Below are positions 30,704 through 39,946 of a stretch of DNA of 64,000 bases, piece by piece (position 1 is the stretch's first letter; each line of letters opens with the position of its first letter). This DNA comes from Synechococcus sp. MEDNS5. Its GTDB lineage: Bacteria; Cyanobacteriota; Cyanobacteriia; PCC-6307; Cyanobiaceae. The DNA lies in contig NZ_CP047952.1 in NCBI RefSeq assembly GCF_014279875.1, positions 1,550,001-1,614,000 of the forward strand, given 5' to 3'. The translations under genes and the position numbers were made by a program. The notes under the pieces were generated by a model. That model was not told the DNA's origin. It ran no database searches and saw only the letters and a program-made list of their open reading frames with translations.

Positions 30704-31141
30704 TTAACCAGGCTTCCCCAGCCTGCAGATCCACTGTGCTTTCGCAGACGTGCCATCACGGCCGACGTAATCCACCCAATTCCCCTGGGCAGAGAAACGC
30801 TGCAACCGTTGCTGATTGCAGAGAGCACGCATTCTCACCAGACGAACCGTCCAGTTGTCAGCGTCTTTTTTCTGGATCAGCAGCGCGCCATCAAACTCCA
30901 CCCCCATGCGGGTGCGCGTCGGATCAGCGAGATACTCCCCAGCACGAAGCGCAGGGGAGTGAAGTCCCTCCATGAACAGCCAGGTTCTCGCAGGTAGATC
31001 GCCGGACTGCGTGAGCTGTTCGCGTGTTTTCGCCCACATCGGCGATTCCGTCTGAGGCTGCCAGGTTTCAGCTGGTGCTGGTGCACCAAGAGCCAGCGCT
31101 GCCACCAGAGACGCGCCACCAACACGCAACATCCGCAGCAT
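30704..31141 (-). CDS. secreted protein of unknown function
   Basis: The gene encodes 145 residues from the ATG at 31141, which overlaps the upstream stop as TGATG. Signal peptide MLRMLRVGGASLVAALALGA then PAPAE; mature part with TWLFMEGLHSPALRAGEYLA, LLIQKKDADNWTVRL and MRALCNQQRLQRFSAQGNWV. Two Cys. The layout (signal, W..D..GTSAKAQWIC end) looks like a small cyanobacterial periplasmic protein. Last gene of a three-gene operon (31541 to 30704). Confidence 0.75.
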   Translation of the reverse strand: MLRMLRVGGASLVAALALGAPAPAETWQPQTESPMWAKTREQLTQSGDLPARTWLFMEGLHSPALRAGEYLADPTRTRMGVEFDGALLIQKKDADNWTVRLVRMRALCNQQRLQRFSAQGNWVDYVGRDGTSAKAQWICRLGKPG

Positions 31142-31398
31142 CACGACACCTCCTCGTCCGGAGCGGACTCGGTGCGTTGACGAATCAGCTCTGCCAACAT
31201 TTTGAGTTTGGCGTTTTCCGATTCCGAAGCCCGCGACGCCATCCAGGAACTGGCAGCTTTGAGCTGGGCGAGCTTCTGCAACAAGGAAAGAGCGGTTTCG
31301 CGCAGGGTTTCGAGGTCGTTGCACTCCCGAATGAAGCGGCCCCATTTCTCTGTTTCAAAGGACTGCTCCAGTCCACGCTCGAGGGGATCAATGCTCAT
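31141..31398 (-). CDS. conserved-looking helical protein
   Basis: The gene encodes 85 soluble, charged, all-helical residues (LERGLEQSFETEKWGRFIRE, CNDLETLRETALSLLQKLAQ). It overlaps both neighbours, by 4 bases upstream (ATGA) and 1 base downstream. The family is not recognised; the coupling suggests a subunit or adaptor made with its neighbours. Confidence 0.75.
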   Translation of the reverse strand: MSIDPLERGLEQSFETEKWGRFIRECNDLETLRETALSLLQKLAQLKAASSWMASRASESENAKLKMLAELIRQRTESAPDEEVS

Positions 31399-31541
31399 GA
31401 CGGCGACTCCATCTCCACCATTGGATCAGGCTCTCCCTCACTGATGGCTTTCGCCCGACGGTAGAAGGCGCTTTCCGTATCACCGGAGGCTGCCAACGCT
31501 TCCATGATTCGCTTCCAGTTGTCCCGTTCCTGCTGATCCAT
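31395..31541 (-). CDS. 48-residue conserved-looking small protein
   Basis: The product starts MDQQERDNWKRIMEALAASG, continues FYRRAKAISEG and ends in an acidic tail. I chose the ATG at 31541; a longer frame to 31661 adds a basic, unlikely N-terminus. The stop overlaps the next start (ATGA). It heads the three-gene operon. Function unknown. Confidence 0.6.
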   Translation of the reverse strand: MDQQERDNWKRIMEALAASGDTESAFYRRAKAISEGEPDPMVEMESPS

Positions 31542-31771
31542 CACGAGCGCAGAGACTGTCCAGACCCTAAGCCGAATCAGGCGGGGAGCCCTGAGGATTT
31601 CGTCCCGTTCTTTGAGGTTCATTGGTGACGGTGTTCCATGGCCTGCGGCACCCATCCGCACTCCCCAGGTCGGACCTGGTCTTTTGTGTGTTGACTCGCA
31701 AGGCTTGCCGATGCGGATCCGTTGCCTTCTCGATCAGAGGCAGCAGAATTAGTCAACCTGTTCCATATGTA

Positions 31772-32452
31772 ATGTTCGTCACTGTTTTCGGCCAGAAGGG
31801 TGGTGTCGCCAAAACCTGCACAAGTGTGCACATTGCAGCGAGCTGGAGTCTTAAACAGAAGCGTGTTGTTTTGGTCGACGCCGATCGCAATCGATCGGCA
31901 ACTGCTTATGGAGCAAGGGGTCTGCTGCCTTGCCCAGTTGTTCCGATTGAAGCTGCAGCGAAGGCAACGCGATCGGCCGAGATTGTCGTGACCGATGGGC
32001 AAGCCAGCAGCAACGATGACGAGATTAAAAACCTGGTTGAAGGCGCTGACTTCATTCTTCTGCCAACAACGACACAAAGCCGTTCGATCGAGTTGACCGT
32101 TGAGATGTCTCAGATGCTAAGGAAGTACAAGGTCCCGTATGCCGCACTTCTGGTCAAGGTTGATGCACGCAAGGGAGCCAGTGCTGACCAAGCGTCAGAA
32201 CTACTCCAACAGTTCGATATCAAAGTATTGAAAGCGCGTATTCCTCTGCTGAGCGCCTTTGAGCATGCTGAAACTGAAGGGGTAACGGTTGATCAAGCCA
32301 TCGACAATCGTGGTCGCGCCAACCCCCGCCGCATGACAGGTTGGTCCGCTTATGAAGATGCATGCCAGGAGATTGAAGATCTTTACAACGAACACAGCGA
32401 CGCAAGTCAGATTGTGTCCCCGATTGTGTCCCCAATTGAATGGGCTGCATAA
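31772..32452 (+). CDS. ParA/Soj-family ATPase
   Basis: The gene encodes 226 residues from the ATG at 31772 (MFVTVFGQKGGVAKTCTSVH), giving the deviant Walker A motif KGGVAKT at residues 9-15. VVLVDADRNRSATAYG supplies the second P-loop element with the Asp, and DFILLPTTTQSRSIELTVEM the third. Such ATPases separate plasmids or chromosomes or place protein complexes. No ParB gene is adjacent, so it may be an orphan, perhaps from a mobile element. The longer frame upstream (31622) lacks protein character. The tail IVSPIVSPIEWAA carries a small duplication. Confidence 0.85.
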   Translation: MFVTVFGQKGGVAKTCTSVHIAASWSLKQKRVVLVDADRNRSATAYGARGLLPCPVVPIEAAAKATRSAEIVVTDGQASSNDDEIKNLVEGADFILLPTTTQSRSIELTVEMSQMLRKYKVPYAALLVKVDARKGASADQASELLQQFDIKVLKARIPLLSAFEHAETEGVTVDQAIDNRGRANPRRMTGWSAYEDACQEIEDLYNEHSDASQIVSPIVSPIEWAA

Positions 32453-32545
32453 AAGCAGTAACAACACAGCGGTTGCCAGGGCCTAACGGCTCTTCGTGAA
32501 TGAGGTGGAGATGGGATGCCGCGAGCAGACTGATCGAGCGACCAA

Positions 32546-33289
32546 CTAATCACCAAGACGCCTGATGAACTCTGCGGTCACAGCGGCCACGGTTCGCCAT
32601 TCAGCGTCTGTGGTGATCAGGTGACCGCTGTTTTCTAGCCACTGCAGCTCCACATACGGAGAGCTGACCTGCTGGCGCAAACGGTTCACCCCGCGCGGCG
32701 TGATCACCCGGTCGAGACGACTGGCCATCACCAGCAAGGGCTTCGTCACCTCCGCCAGTTGGCGGCGGGTGTCGGCGATCAGCTCCAGCACCTTCACGCT
32801 GCAGCGACTCGGCCAGCGGGTGTAGGTCCAGATGCGCTCAGCGGTCGTGGGATCAACGAAGTCATCAGCTGGCCGTGGAACCGAAGCCAGAACCTTGGCC
32901 AGCAGCGGTGCGATTAGAGCACGCGGATCACCGCTGATAACCGGTGGTGAATAGGTGATCACCCCTTGGATGGAGGGTCGCCGCCGCGCCACCTGCAACG
33001 CCAGGATCGCCCCCAACGACAAACCACCCACCACCACGCTCTGGCCTTGGTGCTGCAAGCGATCGACCACAGCCTCGAGCTGCTTGAGCCATTGATCGGG
33101 CTCCAGAGGCATCAGATCCTCGAGGCAGGTGCCATGCCCAGCCAGCAAGGGGCACTCCACCCCATAGCCCTCATGCTGCAAAGAGTCGGCAAGCAGAGCC
33201 ATCTCAGCAGGCGATCCGGTGTAGCCATGAATCAACACCACGGTGGTGGACCCACCGGGCAGAACAATCGGATCGGGTGAGGCGCTCAC
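32546..33289 (-). CDS. alpha/beta hydrolase (carboxylesterase-like)
   Basis: The gene encodes 247 residues from a GTG at 33289, five bases after the argF stop; a longer start at 33337 would overlap argF. Motifs: oxyanion region VVLIHGYTGSPAE, nucleophile elbow GGLSLGA (Ser), acid Asp in MASRLDRVITP and His in ENSGHLITTD. The His-Gly and GHGTCLEDL segments resemble carboxylesterase/monoglyceride lipase proteins. The substrate cannot be told. It is downstream of argF and probably co-transcribed. Confidence 0.88.
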   Translation of the reverse strand: MSASPDPIVLPGGSTTVVLIHGYTGSPAEMALLADSLQHEGYGVECPLLAGHGTCLEDLMPLEPDQWLKQLEAVVDRLQHQGQSVVVGGLSLGAILALQVARRRPSIQGVITYSPPVISGDPRALIAPLLAKVLASVPRPADDFVDPTTAERIWTYTRWPSRCSVKVLELIADTRRQLAEVTKPLLVMASRLDRVITPRGVNRLRQQVSSPYVELQWLENSGHLITTDAEWRTVAAVTAEFIRRLGD

Positions 33290-33293
33290 GCCT

Positions 33294-34208
33294 TCAGAGC
33301 CCGCCCAGCAGGGCCGCCAATAGGGACTGCTGGGCATGCAAACGGTTTTCGGCCTGATCGAAGATTCGGCTTGAGGGCCCCTCCATCACACCGGCACTGA
33401 TCTCCTCGCCGCGGTGCGCTGGCAGGCAGTGCAACACGATGGCGCGGGGATCGGCCTCCGCCAATAGCTCCTCGTTGAGGCAGAAACCCTGAAAGGCCCG
33501 CTCGCGCTCGGCCTGTTCCTGCTCCTGACCCATGGAAGCCCACACATCGGTGTAAAGCGCCTGCGCCCCACGCACAGCCTCCACTGGATCAGTGATCACG
33601 CTGATTTGGGCACCATTCACCGCCAGGGAGCGCGCCTGGTCCACGACACCGGGAAGCGGCTCAAATCCCTCCGGGCAACCGATACGCACATTCACGCCAA
33701 GCAGCGCTCCAAAGAGCATCAGCGAGTGGGCCACATTGTTTCCATCACCCACATAGGCCAGCGTCTGACCCTGCAGATCCCCGAAAGCTTCCTGCATCGT
33801 GAGGAAATCAGCGAGGGCCTGGCAGGGATGCTCCAGATCGGTGAGGGCATTGATCACCGGGATGGAAGCCCAGTGGGCGTAATCCGCCAATTCCTGCTGG
33901 GCGAAGGTGCGGATCGCCAGCGCATCACAAAAGCGGCTCAGCACGCGAGCCGTGTCCTCCAAGGGCTCCCCACGACCGAGTTGGGTGACCTGGGGATTGA
34001 GGTCAACGGTCTGACCGCCGAGGCGCGCCATCGCCACCTGAAAGCTCACCCGAGTGCGCGTTGACGCTTTGGTGAAGATCAGACCGAGCACCCGGTTGCC
34101 CAGATCGATGCGACGATCACCTTGTTTCAGCTGAGTTGCCAACTGCAGCAACGCCGCGGTCTGTTCTGCAGTGATATCGGCCGACGAGAGGAAGTCGCTG
34201 CCGCTCAT
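33294..34208 (-). CDS. argF: ornithine carbamoyltransferase
   Basis: The gene encodes 304 residues from the ATG at 34208 (MSGSDFLSSADITAEQ); an in-frame ATG at 34250 adds 14 unlikely residues. The carbamoyl-phosphate motif STRTRVSF, the HPCQALADFLT segment and HCLPAHRGEEI mark OTCase. It makes citrulline from ornithine and carbamoyl phosphate in arginine synthesis. It lies 94 bases after ftsH on the same strand. All active-site motifs appear intact. Confidence 0.95.
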   Translation of the reverse strand: MSGSDFLSSADITAEQTAALLQLATQLKQGDRRIDLGNRVLGLIFTKASTRTRVSFQVAMARLGGQTVDLNPQVTQLGRGEPLEDTARVLSRFCDALAIRTFAQQELADYAHWASIPVINALTDLEHPCQALADFLTMQEAFGDLQGQTLAYVGDGNNVAHSLMLFGALLGVNVRIGCPEGFEPLPGVVDQARSLAVNGAQISVITDPVEAVRGAQALYTDVWASMGQEQEQAERERAFQGFCLNEELLAEADPRAIVLHCLPAHRGEEISAGVMEGPSSRIFDQAENRLHAQQSLLAALLGGL

Positions 34209-34302
34209 CGCAATGAGAACGGCGGCGACACTGGTGGTAGCGAACGCCATGGCTGGACTTCAAACAGTTGTTATCAGGGACAAGTGGTGGATCCGTCAAG
34301 CC

Positions 34303-36180
34303 TCAGGCCGCAACGGCCTCTGGCAACACGCAGGCAGCCAGCATCTCCTTGAGGTCGTCGCCTTCGATCACTTCCTTCTCAAGGATCTTCTGAGCGATGG
34401 TTTCGAGAAGAGCCATGTTCTGACGAAGGATCGCCAGGGCCTGCTCATGAGCGTTATCCACCAGGGCCCGAACTTCCCGATCGATCGCCTGCGCTGTGGC
34501 ATCGCTCACCGTACGGCGAGGGTTGTTGCCACCGCCGAGGAAGCGTCCGCCACCCTGCTTGTCGTAAGCCAGAGGTCCGAGGGTGTCACTCATGCCGTAG
34601 GTGCCCACCATCTGCTCGGCGATATCCGTCGCCCGCTGGAGGTCGTTGGCCGCTCCGGTGGTGATTTTGCCGAACACAATTTCCTCGGCTGATCGGCCAC
34701 CCAGCAAGGTGGCGATCTGTCCTTCCAGATCTTCGCGGGAATTGAGGAAACGCTCTTCAGTAGGGAGTTGAAGGGTGTAGCCCAACGCGCTCATGCCGCG
34801 GGGAACGATGGAGATTTTGGCCACCTTGCTGCCGCCTGGCATCAAATGGCCAACGATGGCGTGACCGACCTCGTGGTACGCCACAACTTTCTTCTCATCG
34901 TCTTGCAGCACCCTGCTCTTCTTCTCAAGACCAGCGACGACGCGCTCGATCGCCTCATTGAGATCCCCTTGCTGTACAGACGTCTGCTTATTGCGAGCTG
35001 CCAACAAGGCAGCTTCATTCACCAAGTTGGCCAGATCAGCACCGGCGAATCCACTGGTGGCCTGGGCGATGCGGTCGAGATCGACACCCTCAGCCAGCTT
35101 CACCTTTTTGGCGTAGATCTCGAGAATCGTTTTACGACCGGACAGATCCGGGCGATCCACGAGCACCTGGCGGTCAAAACGTCCGGGACGCAGCAGTGCC
35201 GCATCAAGAACCTCCGGCTGATTGGTGGCAGCCAGCACGATTACAGGCTTGTCTTTGGAGGCGAAGCCATCCATTTCTGTGAGCAGCTGGTTGAGGGTCT
35301 GCTCCCGCTCGTCGTTGCCACCGACAACGCCCATCGAGCCTGAGCGACTCTTACCAATCGCATCCAGCTCATCGATGAAGATGATGCAGGGTGCGTTCTT
35401 TTTGGCCTGCTCGAATAGATCACGCACCCGGGCCGCGCCAGCGCCCACGAAGAGCTCAACGAATTCCGAGCCGCTGATGATGAAGAAGGGCACACCGGCT
35501 TCGCCAGCGACGGCTTTCGACAGCAGCGTTTTGCCCGTTCCTGGAGGACCAACCAACAACACACCCTTCGGAATCCGTGCCCCGATCTCCGCATAACGCT
35601 CGGGGGTCTTGAGGAAATCGACGATTTCAGTGAGCTCATCCTTGGCCTCATCCACGCCAGCCACATCGCCGAAGGTCACCCGGGATTGCTCATCCGGCAC
35701 GTACACCTTGGCTTTGCTCTTGGTGAAGTTGAGCGCTCCCTGAGCTCCACCTGCGCCCATGGAACGGCGGGCGAAAAACTGCAGCACCAGGATGAAGATC
35801 AGCGGGGGAACCACCCAGCTGAGGATCGTGGTGAAGATGTTGGGTTTCTTCGGCGGTGCCGCTGCGAATTCCACGCCCTTGGTCTCCAGGCGCTGAGGGA
35901 GATCCATGTCGAAAATCGGCGTGGTCGCCAGCACGGAAGGAGCACCCTCCTCGGCTTCGGCCAGCTCGTAGCGGATCTGATCCTGGGTGATGTATGCGCG
36001 CTTCACAGCGCCATCGTTCACCTGATCGATGAACAGGGAATAGGGAACCCGGGGGACCTGCTGCATGCCCTGATTGGGCAGGAAACTGCTGACCAGCAGA
36101 AGCACCCCGAAGCCGATCAACACAAGGTTGATAATTCCAAAGCGACGGTTGGGGCGATTGTCGTCCTCGCGGATCGGCAT
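34303..36180 (-). CDS. ftsH: ATP-dependent zinc metalloprotease FtsH
   Basis: The gene encodes 625 residues. Two membrane helices (about 16-34 and 117-136) flank a lumenal or periplasmic domain. The AAA+ domain has Walker A GPPGTGKT (211-218), Walker [13 protein letters not shown] and the second region [13 protein letters not shown]. The protease site is HEVGHA with a downstream Asp in TDIAEQM. FtsH forms membrane hexamers that degrade damaged membrane proteins, such as photosystem II D1 in cyanobacteria. Which of the cyanobacterial FtsH paralogues this is cannot be decided by eye. Confidence 0.96.
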   Translation of the reverse strand: MPIREDDNRPNRRFGIINLVLIGFGVLLLVSSFLPNQGMQQVPRVPYSLFIDQVNDGAVKRAYITQDQIRYELAEAEEGAPSVLATTPIFDMDLPQRLETKGVEFAAAPPKKPNIFTTILSWVVPPLIFILVLQFFARRSMGAGGAQGALNFTKSKAKVYVPDEQSRVTFGDVAGVDEAKDELTEIVDFLKTPERYAEIGARIPKGVLLVGPPGTGKTLLSKAVAGEAGVPFFIISGSEFVELFVGAGAARVRDLFEQAKKNAPCIIFIDELDAIGKSRSGSMGVVGGNDEREQTLNQLLTEMDGFASKDKPVIVLAATNQPEVLDAALLRPGRFDRQVLVDRPDLSGRKTILEIYAKKVKLAEGVDLDRIAQATSGFAGADLANLVNEAALLAARNKQTSVQQGDLNEAIERVVAGLEKKSRVLQDDEKKVVAYHEVGHAIVGHLMPGGSKVAKISIVPRGMSALGYTLQLPTEERFLNSREDLEGQIATLLGGRSAEEIVFGKITTGAANDLQRATDIAEQMVGTYGMSDTLGPLAYDKQGGGRFLGGGNNPRRTVSDATAQAIDREVRALVDNAHEQALAILRQNMALLETIAQKILEKEVIEGDDLKEMLAACVLPEAVAA

Positions 36181-36330
36181 GTTTCGGGTCCCGATGATGC
36201 AACCAAACTAAGGCTCACATTGGATGAGCGTTCATCCGAGTGGGGGGGAGAACCGAACGAGGGATGAGCGACAGAGGCTCGCCTACACACGCGATTCGAG
36301 CCATTCTCGACCTGAGTAACCCCAGGCACG

Positions 36331-37077
36331 ATGCGATCGGAATGGCGGAGCAAGCGACGCAGGGAACGACTTTATGAATTGCTGTTGGGACTCTGCCTGC
36401 TGGTGCTGGCCAGCTTCGCGTTTCCCAGGGTCACCTGGCTGGGAAGCCTCGGGTATGCCCTGATCGCCCTGCTGCTCACCCAATTGGTGATGATCCGCAA
36501 GCAGGTACTCAGCCTGCAGGATCGTCTGTATCAAGCGCTTGGAATCGTGGCGCTGTTGGCCCAGCTGCTATGGCTGCTCACCCCGGTGCGCTGGGAGAGC
36601 AGTGGCGTGCCGCTGGTGTTGAGCTGGAGTGTGCTGGTGGGCTGGAGCGTGATCCGCCTGGTGGAACGCTTGGCCAGCGAACGACGGGTGACTGCAGGCA
36701 TGCTGATGGGAGCAGCCGCGGGCTATCTGCTGCTGGGGCTCACGGCTGGGCTGGTGATGAGCGGCGTGGAAACCATCCAGCCAGGCAGCTTCGAGCCCCT
36801 CGACATCCCGCTCACGGATGCTGCAGGCCAGAACAACACGGTGCTCGTCTCAGCGCCGGTGTTTGCCCAGATCAATTACTTCGCCTTCATCTGCCTCACC
36901 ACCGTTGGTTTTGGAGACATCAACCCCGAGCTTCCCCTCGCCAGGATGCTGGCCGTGAGCACAGGCATTGCCGGACCGCTCTACCTGGCCGTGGTGATGG
37001 GGGTGCTGATCGGGCGTTACTCCGGTGATCGTGAGATCGAAGAACGCTTAGAGCAACACAATCCCGATCGACGTTGA
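36331..37077 (+). CDS. two-pore-type potassium channel family protein, copy 1
   Basis: The gene encodes 248 residues with about six hydrophobic segments. The C-terminal part has a pore loop CLTTVGFGDINPELPLARML, where TVGFGD is the K+ selectivity filter, followed by a last helix GPLYLAVVMGVLIGRYSGD. This is the Ion_trans_2 family. The protein at 37127 is a close paralogue. It diverges from ftsH across a 150-base region. The usual start ATG at 36331 gives a basic N-terminus (MRSEWRSKRRRERL), cytoplasmic by the positive-inside rule. Confidence 0.88.
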   Translation: MRSEWRSKRRRERLYELLLGLCLLVLASFAFPRVTWLGSLGYALIALLLTQLVMIRKQVLSLQDRLYQALGIVALLAQLLWLLTPVRWESSGVPLVLSWSVLVGWSVIRLVERLASERRVTAGMLMGAAAGYLLLGLTAGLVMSGVETIQPGSFEPLDIPLTDAAGQNNTVLVSAPVFAQINYFAFICLTTVGFGDINPELPLARMLAVSTGIAGPLYLAVVMGVLIGRYSGDREIEERLEQHNPDRR

Positions 37078-37126
37078 AGACAAACGCCTGCGCTGTGGTG
37101 AGACTTCCAGAAGACCGACGCCGAAC

Positions 37127-37852
37127 GTGCCGAGCTTTCCGTCTTTTCTTCTGCAACAACGCAATGGCCCCGGCCAAAGGGATTACAGGGTGCTGCTGGC
37201 TCTTACCCTGCTGGTGCTAATCAGTTTTGCGTTTCCGCCACTGAACTGGCTCGGCGCTCCCTGCTACTCGCTGATCGCTCTCTGGTTCACGCGGGTGCTG
37301 GGCACCAGCGGCAACGCCCACCCCTGGAGCGACCGGCTTTATCAAGCGCTGGGGCTGTTCGCGGTGGTGTCGCAGTGGATGTGGCTGATTACACCGGTGA
37401 AGCTGGAGAGCAGCGGCATCCCCCTGGTCACCAGCTGGTGCCTACTGGTGGGCTGGAGTGTGATTCGGCTGGTGCGGGCCCTGGCCAGCGAAACCAAGGT
37501 GAACGAACGGGTGCTGATGGGGGCCGCCGCGGGATACCTGCATCTGGGCCTCACCGCCGGCCTGGTGATGGGGGCAGTGGAAACGATTCAGCACGGCAGC
37601 TTCAGGCCGCTGACCATGGCCTCAATGATGGAACTCAGCTCCGACAGCGTGCTGATGGTGAGCAGCTCGTTTGCTGAGATCAACTACTACGCCTTCGTGT
37701 GTCTCACCACTGTGGGCTACGGGGACATCAATCCCGTTCTGCCGCTGGCCCGGATGCTGAGCATCGCCACAAGCATCATTGGCCCCCTGTATCTGGCCGT
37801 GGTGATGGGCGTGCTGATCGGCCGCTTCAGCACGGATCTGAAAGGCGACTGA
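37127..37852 (+). CDS. potassium channel family protein, copy 2
   Basis: The gene encodes 241 residues from a GTG start. It follows copy 1 by 50 bases and shares its layout: LLALTLLVLISFAFPPLNWL, then WLITPVKLESSGIPLVTSWC and the filter CLTTVGYGDINPVLPLARML. Here the filter is TVGYGD, the classical K+ channel form, versus TVGFGD in copy 1. The two may form a heteromeric channel or serve different conditions. The 3' end overlaps the convergent ribD gene by 26 bases. Confidence 0.87.
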   Translation: MPSFPSFLLQQRNGPGQRDYRVLLALTLLVLISFAFPPLNWLGAPCYSLIALWFTRVLGTSGNAHPWSDRLYQALGLFAVVSQWMWLITPVKLESSGIPLVTSWCLLVGWSVIRLVRALASETKVNERVLMGAAAGYLHLGLTAGLVMGAVETIQHGSFRPLTMASMMELSSDSVLMVSSSFAEINYYAFVCLTTVGYGDINPVLPLARMLSIATSIIGPLYLAVVMGVLIGRFSTDLKGD

Positions 37853-38945
37853 GGGTCGCCTGCAGCAACAGATCGTCGGCGAGGCGCTGCTGACGCAGCC
37901 CCTGCAGAACCACCACCTCGTCCATGGTCTGGAAACCCAGAAGCCCCAGAGGTGTGCGCGCCGACTCCCCGCCAAGCAGCTTGGGGGCCACCACCGCAGC
38001 CAACTCCTGCACACAGGCCTGCTGCAGTGCGGCAGCAGCTAGCCCCGGGCCGCACTCCCAGAGCACCCGGTTGCAGCCCCGCTGGGCCAGGACGGCCAGC
38101 AAAGAGTCCGGATCACAGGCCTGCAGCACCACCCGTTGCAACCCCAGCGCATCGAAACGGTCCTGCGCTTCCACCGGCGCGTCCTGGCCATGCACCAAGA
38201 GGGTGGGAGCGACGGATTGATCCCAGAGCTGAGCCTGAACAGGCAGATCCAGGCTTCGGCTAAGCAGCACCCGCAGCGGTTCGGGGCTGCGCAAGCCCCT
38301 GCTGGTGAGCAGAGGATCGTCGGCGCGCACGGTGCCACCACCGACGATCACGGCATCGCACTGGGCCCGCAGACGATGCACCCAGGTGCGTGCGCTGGGT
38401 CCGCTGATCCATTGGCTCGCTCCATTGGGCAAGGCCGTGCGGCCATCCAGGCTCATCGCCCACTTGAGAAGGCCCCAGGGCCGACCGGTGCGCACGCGGT
38501 GCAAGAAGGCGCGGTTCTGGTGGGCCGCTTCTGCCTCCAGCACTCCGGCGATCACCTCCACACCGGCATCCCGCAGCCGTTGCAAACCACCGCCGGCAAC
38601 ACGGGGATCGGGATCGGTGAGCGCCACCACCACCCGAGCGATCCCTGCCTTGATCAAGGCATCCGTGCAGGGAGGGGTGCGGCCGTGATGACAGCAGGGC
38701 TCCAGAGTGACGATGATCGTGCCGCCTCGGGCGGCATCAGCGGCCTGGGCCAAGGCCCCCACTTCGGCATGGGGGTTACCGGCCCGGGCATGAAACCCCT
38801 CACCCACCAGCGCGCCGGAGGAATCGAGCACCACCGCGCCCACCAGGGGATTGGGGCTGGCGTGGCCATCGGCCAAGGCCGCCAGCGCCAAGGCCCGACG
38901 CATCCAGGGAATCCAGTGCTGCTCAGCGTCAGCGACCGCCCTCAT
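37827..38945 (-). CDS. ribD: riboflavin biosynthesis deaminase/reductase RibD
   Basis: The gene encodes 372 residues. The N-terminal deaminase has the zinc motif HAEVGAL (about 59) and PCCHHGRTPPC (about 83-93). The C-terminal reductase has LLKWAMSLDGRTAL, VIVGGGTVRADDPLLT and GPGLAAALLQQ-like motifs. It performs two steps from the GTP-derived pyrimidine towards riboflavin. Its start overlaps the stop of the DUF3122-type gene as ATGA. Confidence 0.95.
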   Translation of the reverse strand: MRAVADAEQHWIPWMRRALALAALADGHASPNPLVGAVVLDSSGALVGEGFHARAGNPHAEVGALAQAADAARGGTIIVTLEPCCHHGRTPPCTDALIKAGIARVVVALTDPDPRVAGGGLQRLRDAGVEVIAGVLEAEAAHQNRAFLHRVRTGRPWGLLKWAMSLDGRTALPNGASQWISGPSARTWVHRLRAQCDAVIVGGGTVRADDPLLTSRGLRSPEPLRVLLSRSLDLPVQAQLWDQSVAPTLLVHGQDAPVEAQDRFDALGLQRVVLQACDPDSLLAVLAQRGCNRVLWECGPGLAAAALQQACVQELAAVVAPKLLGGESARTPLGLLGFQTMDEVVVLQGLRQQRLADDLLLQATLSRLSDPC

Positions 38946-39442
38946 GAACTGAGAGGCTCCGTCTGCACCTCACGCCACTCCCCCACCACATAGGGGGGAA
39001 CAGGCATTTCGTTGAACACACCGGGAAGGTACAAGCGCAGCGGGCGGTTGTTGCTGAGATCGTTGAGCAGGGGGTCGAGGGCGAACTCAGCGGCCGCCTC
39101 CCGGCCATCACTGGCCAGAACGGGATTCTCAAGAGTGATGTCGTCGAGCTGCCACTCCTTCACGCCGGCCTGCACGAGCAGGGGGGAAGGGTGTTCGAGG
39201 CGGAGTTTGCCGGGGTAGCCCACGATGCGCAGCACCACAGGGTTACCCGGCTTGCCGGTGCGATAAGCCACCGCCTGCCAACTCTGGTAATCCAGATCTC
39301 GCAGGCTTTCGAGGCTGCGCAGCATCGGTGCACCGTTTTCATCCTGGTGTTCATGCACCTGCGCGCTCACGGCCATGGGGGTGAGCAGCAAGAGCGTTAC
39401 GGCAACCAGCAGTGTGCAAAGCAGACGACGCAACGCGAGCAT
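38942..39442 (-). CDS. DUF3122-type exported protein
   Basis: The gene encodes 166 residues with a signal peptide (LLCTLLVAVTLLLLTPMAVS then AQ). The mature part has SLRDLDYQSWQAVAYRTGKP, VLRIVGYPGKLRLEHPSPLL and VVGEWREVQ, the pattern of cyanobacterial DUF3122 proteins. Function unknown; periplasmic or lumenal position expected. Translationally coupled to ribD. Confidence 0.85.
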   Translation of the reverse strand: MLALRRLLCTLLVAVTLLLLTPMAVSAQVHEHQDENGAPMLRSLESLRDLDYQSWQAVAYRTGKPGNPVVLRIVGYPGKLRLEHPSPLLVQAGVKEWQLDDITLENPVLASDGREAAAEFALDPLLNDLSNNRPLRLYLPGVFNEMPVPPYVVGEWREVQTEPLSS

Positions 39443-39466
39443 GAATCAAGCGCGAACAGTGCTCCC

Positions 39467-39946
39467 ATGATCGAACATCAGCCCCTGCATGCGGGGTCCC
39501 TGCTGGACCCCCGCCTTGAAGCCTGTGGCACCGCCTTGCGCGAGGTGGACGACATGACCCCGCCCGGGGAACAGGACGCGGAGCTGAGCTTCGGGCCAGG
39601 GACGCTGCGGTACTACGTAATGCGCATCCCCCGCAGACCCCTGCGGATCACGGCAATGACCCGTCACCTGAACGCCACCCAATGCCTGAGTTCCGCAGAA
39701 GCACGCCCCTTCTGGCTGCTGCTGGCACCGCCAGAGATCGAAGGGCCTGTGCTCGATGCCTCAGCGGTTTGGCTGCTGCGAATTGAAGCCGGAGAGGGCA
39801 TCAAATTGCATCTGGGCACCTGGCATGCCGGGCCTTTGTTTGATGCCGACTCCGCCTCCTTTTTCAATCTGGAGCTGAGCGACACCAACCAGAACGATCA
39901 TGAAACCCTTGCTCTCAGTCGGCCCTTACAGGTGACGTTGCGCTGA
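39467..39946 (+). CDS. ureidoglycolate lyase-like (AllA-type) protein
   Basis: The gene encodes 159 residues from the ATG at 39467. The cupin-like motif HLGTWHAGPLF with the preceding EGIKLH is characteristic of ureidoglycolate lyase/hydrolase proteins, which split ureidoglycolate into glyoxylate and urea. FGPGTLRYYVMRIPRRPL and ITAMTRHLNATQCL fit the family's barrel. In picocyanobacteria the substrate may differ, since no other allantoin genes are near. The longer frame from 39191 is not supported. It meets the convergent GH116 gene with no spacer. Confidence 0.8.
   Translation: MIEHQPLHAGSLLDPRLEACGTALREVDDMTPPGEQDAELSFGPGTLRYYVMRIPRRPLRITAMTRHLNATQCLSSAEARPFWLLLAPPEIEGPVLDASAVWLLRIEAGEGIKLHLGTWHAGPLFDADSASFFNLELSDTNQNDHETLALSRPLQVTLR

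Noticed and set aside
38136-38993. 285-codon plus-strand frame
   Set aside because: Antisense to ribD; His/Gly-rich as expected for a shadow of a GC-rich gene.
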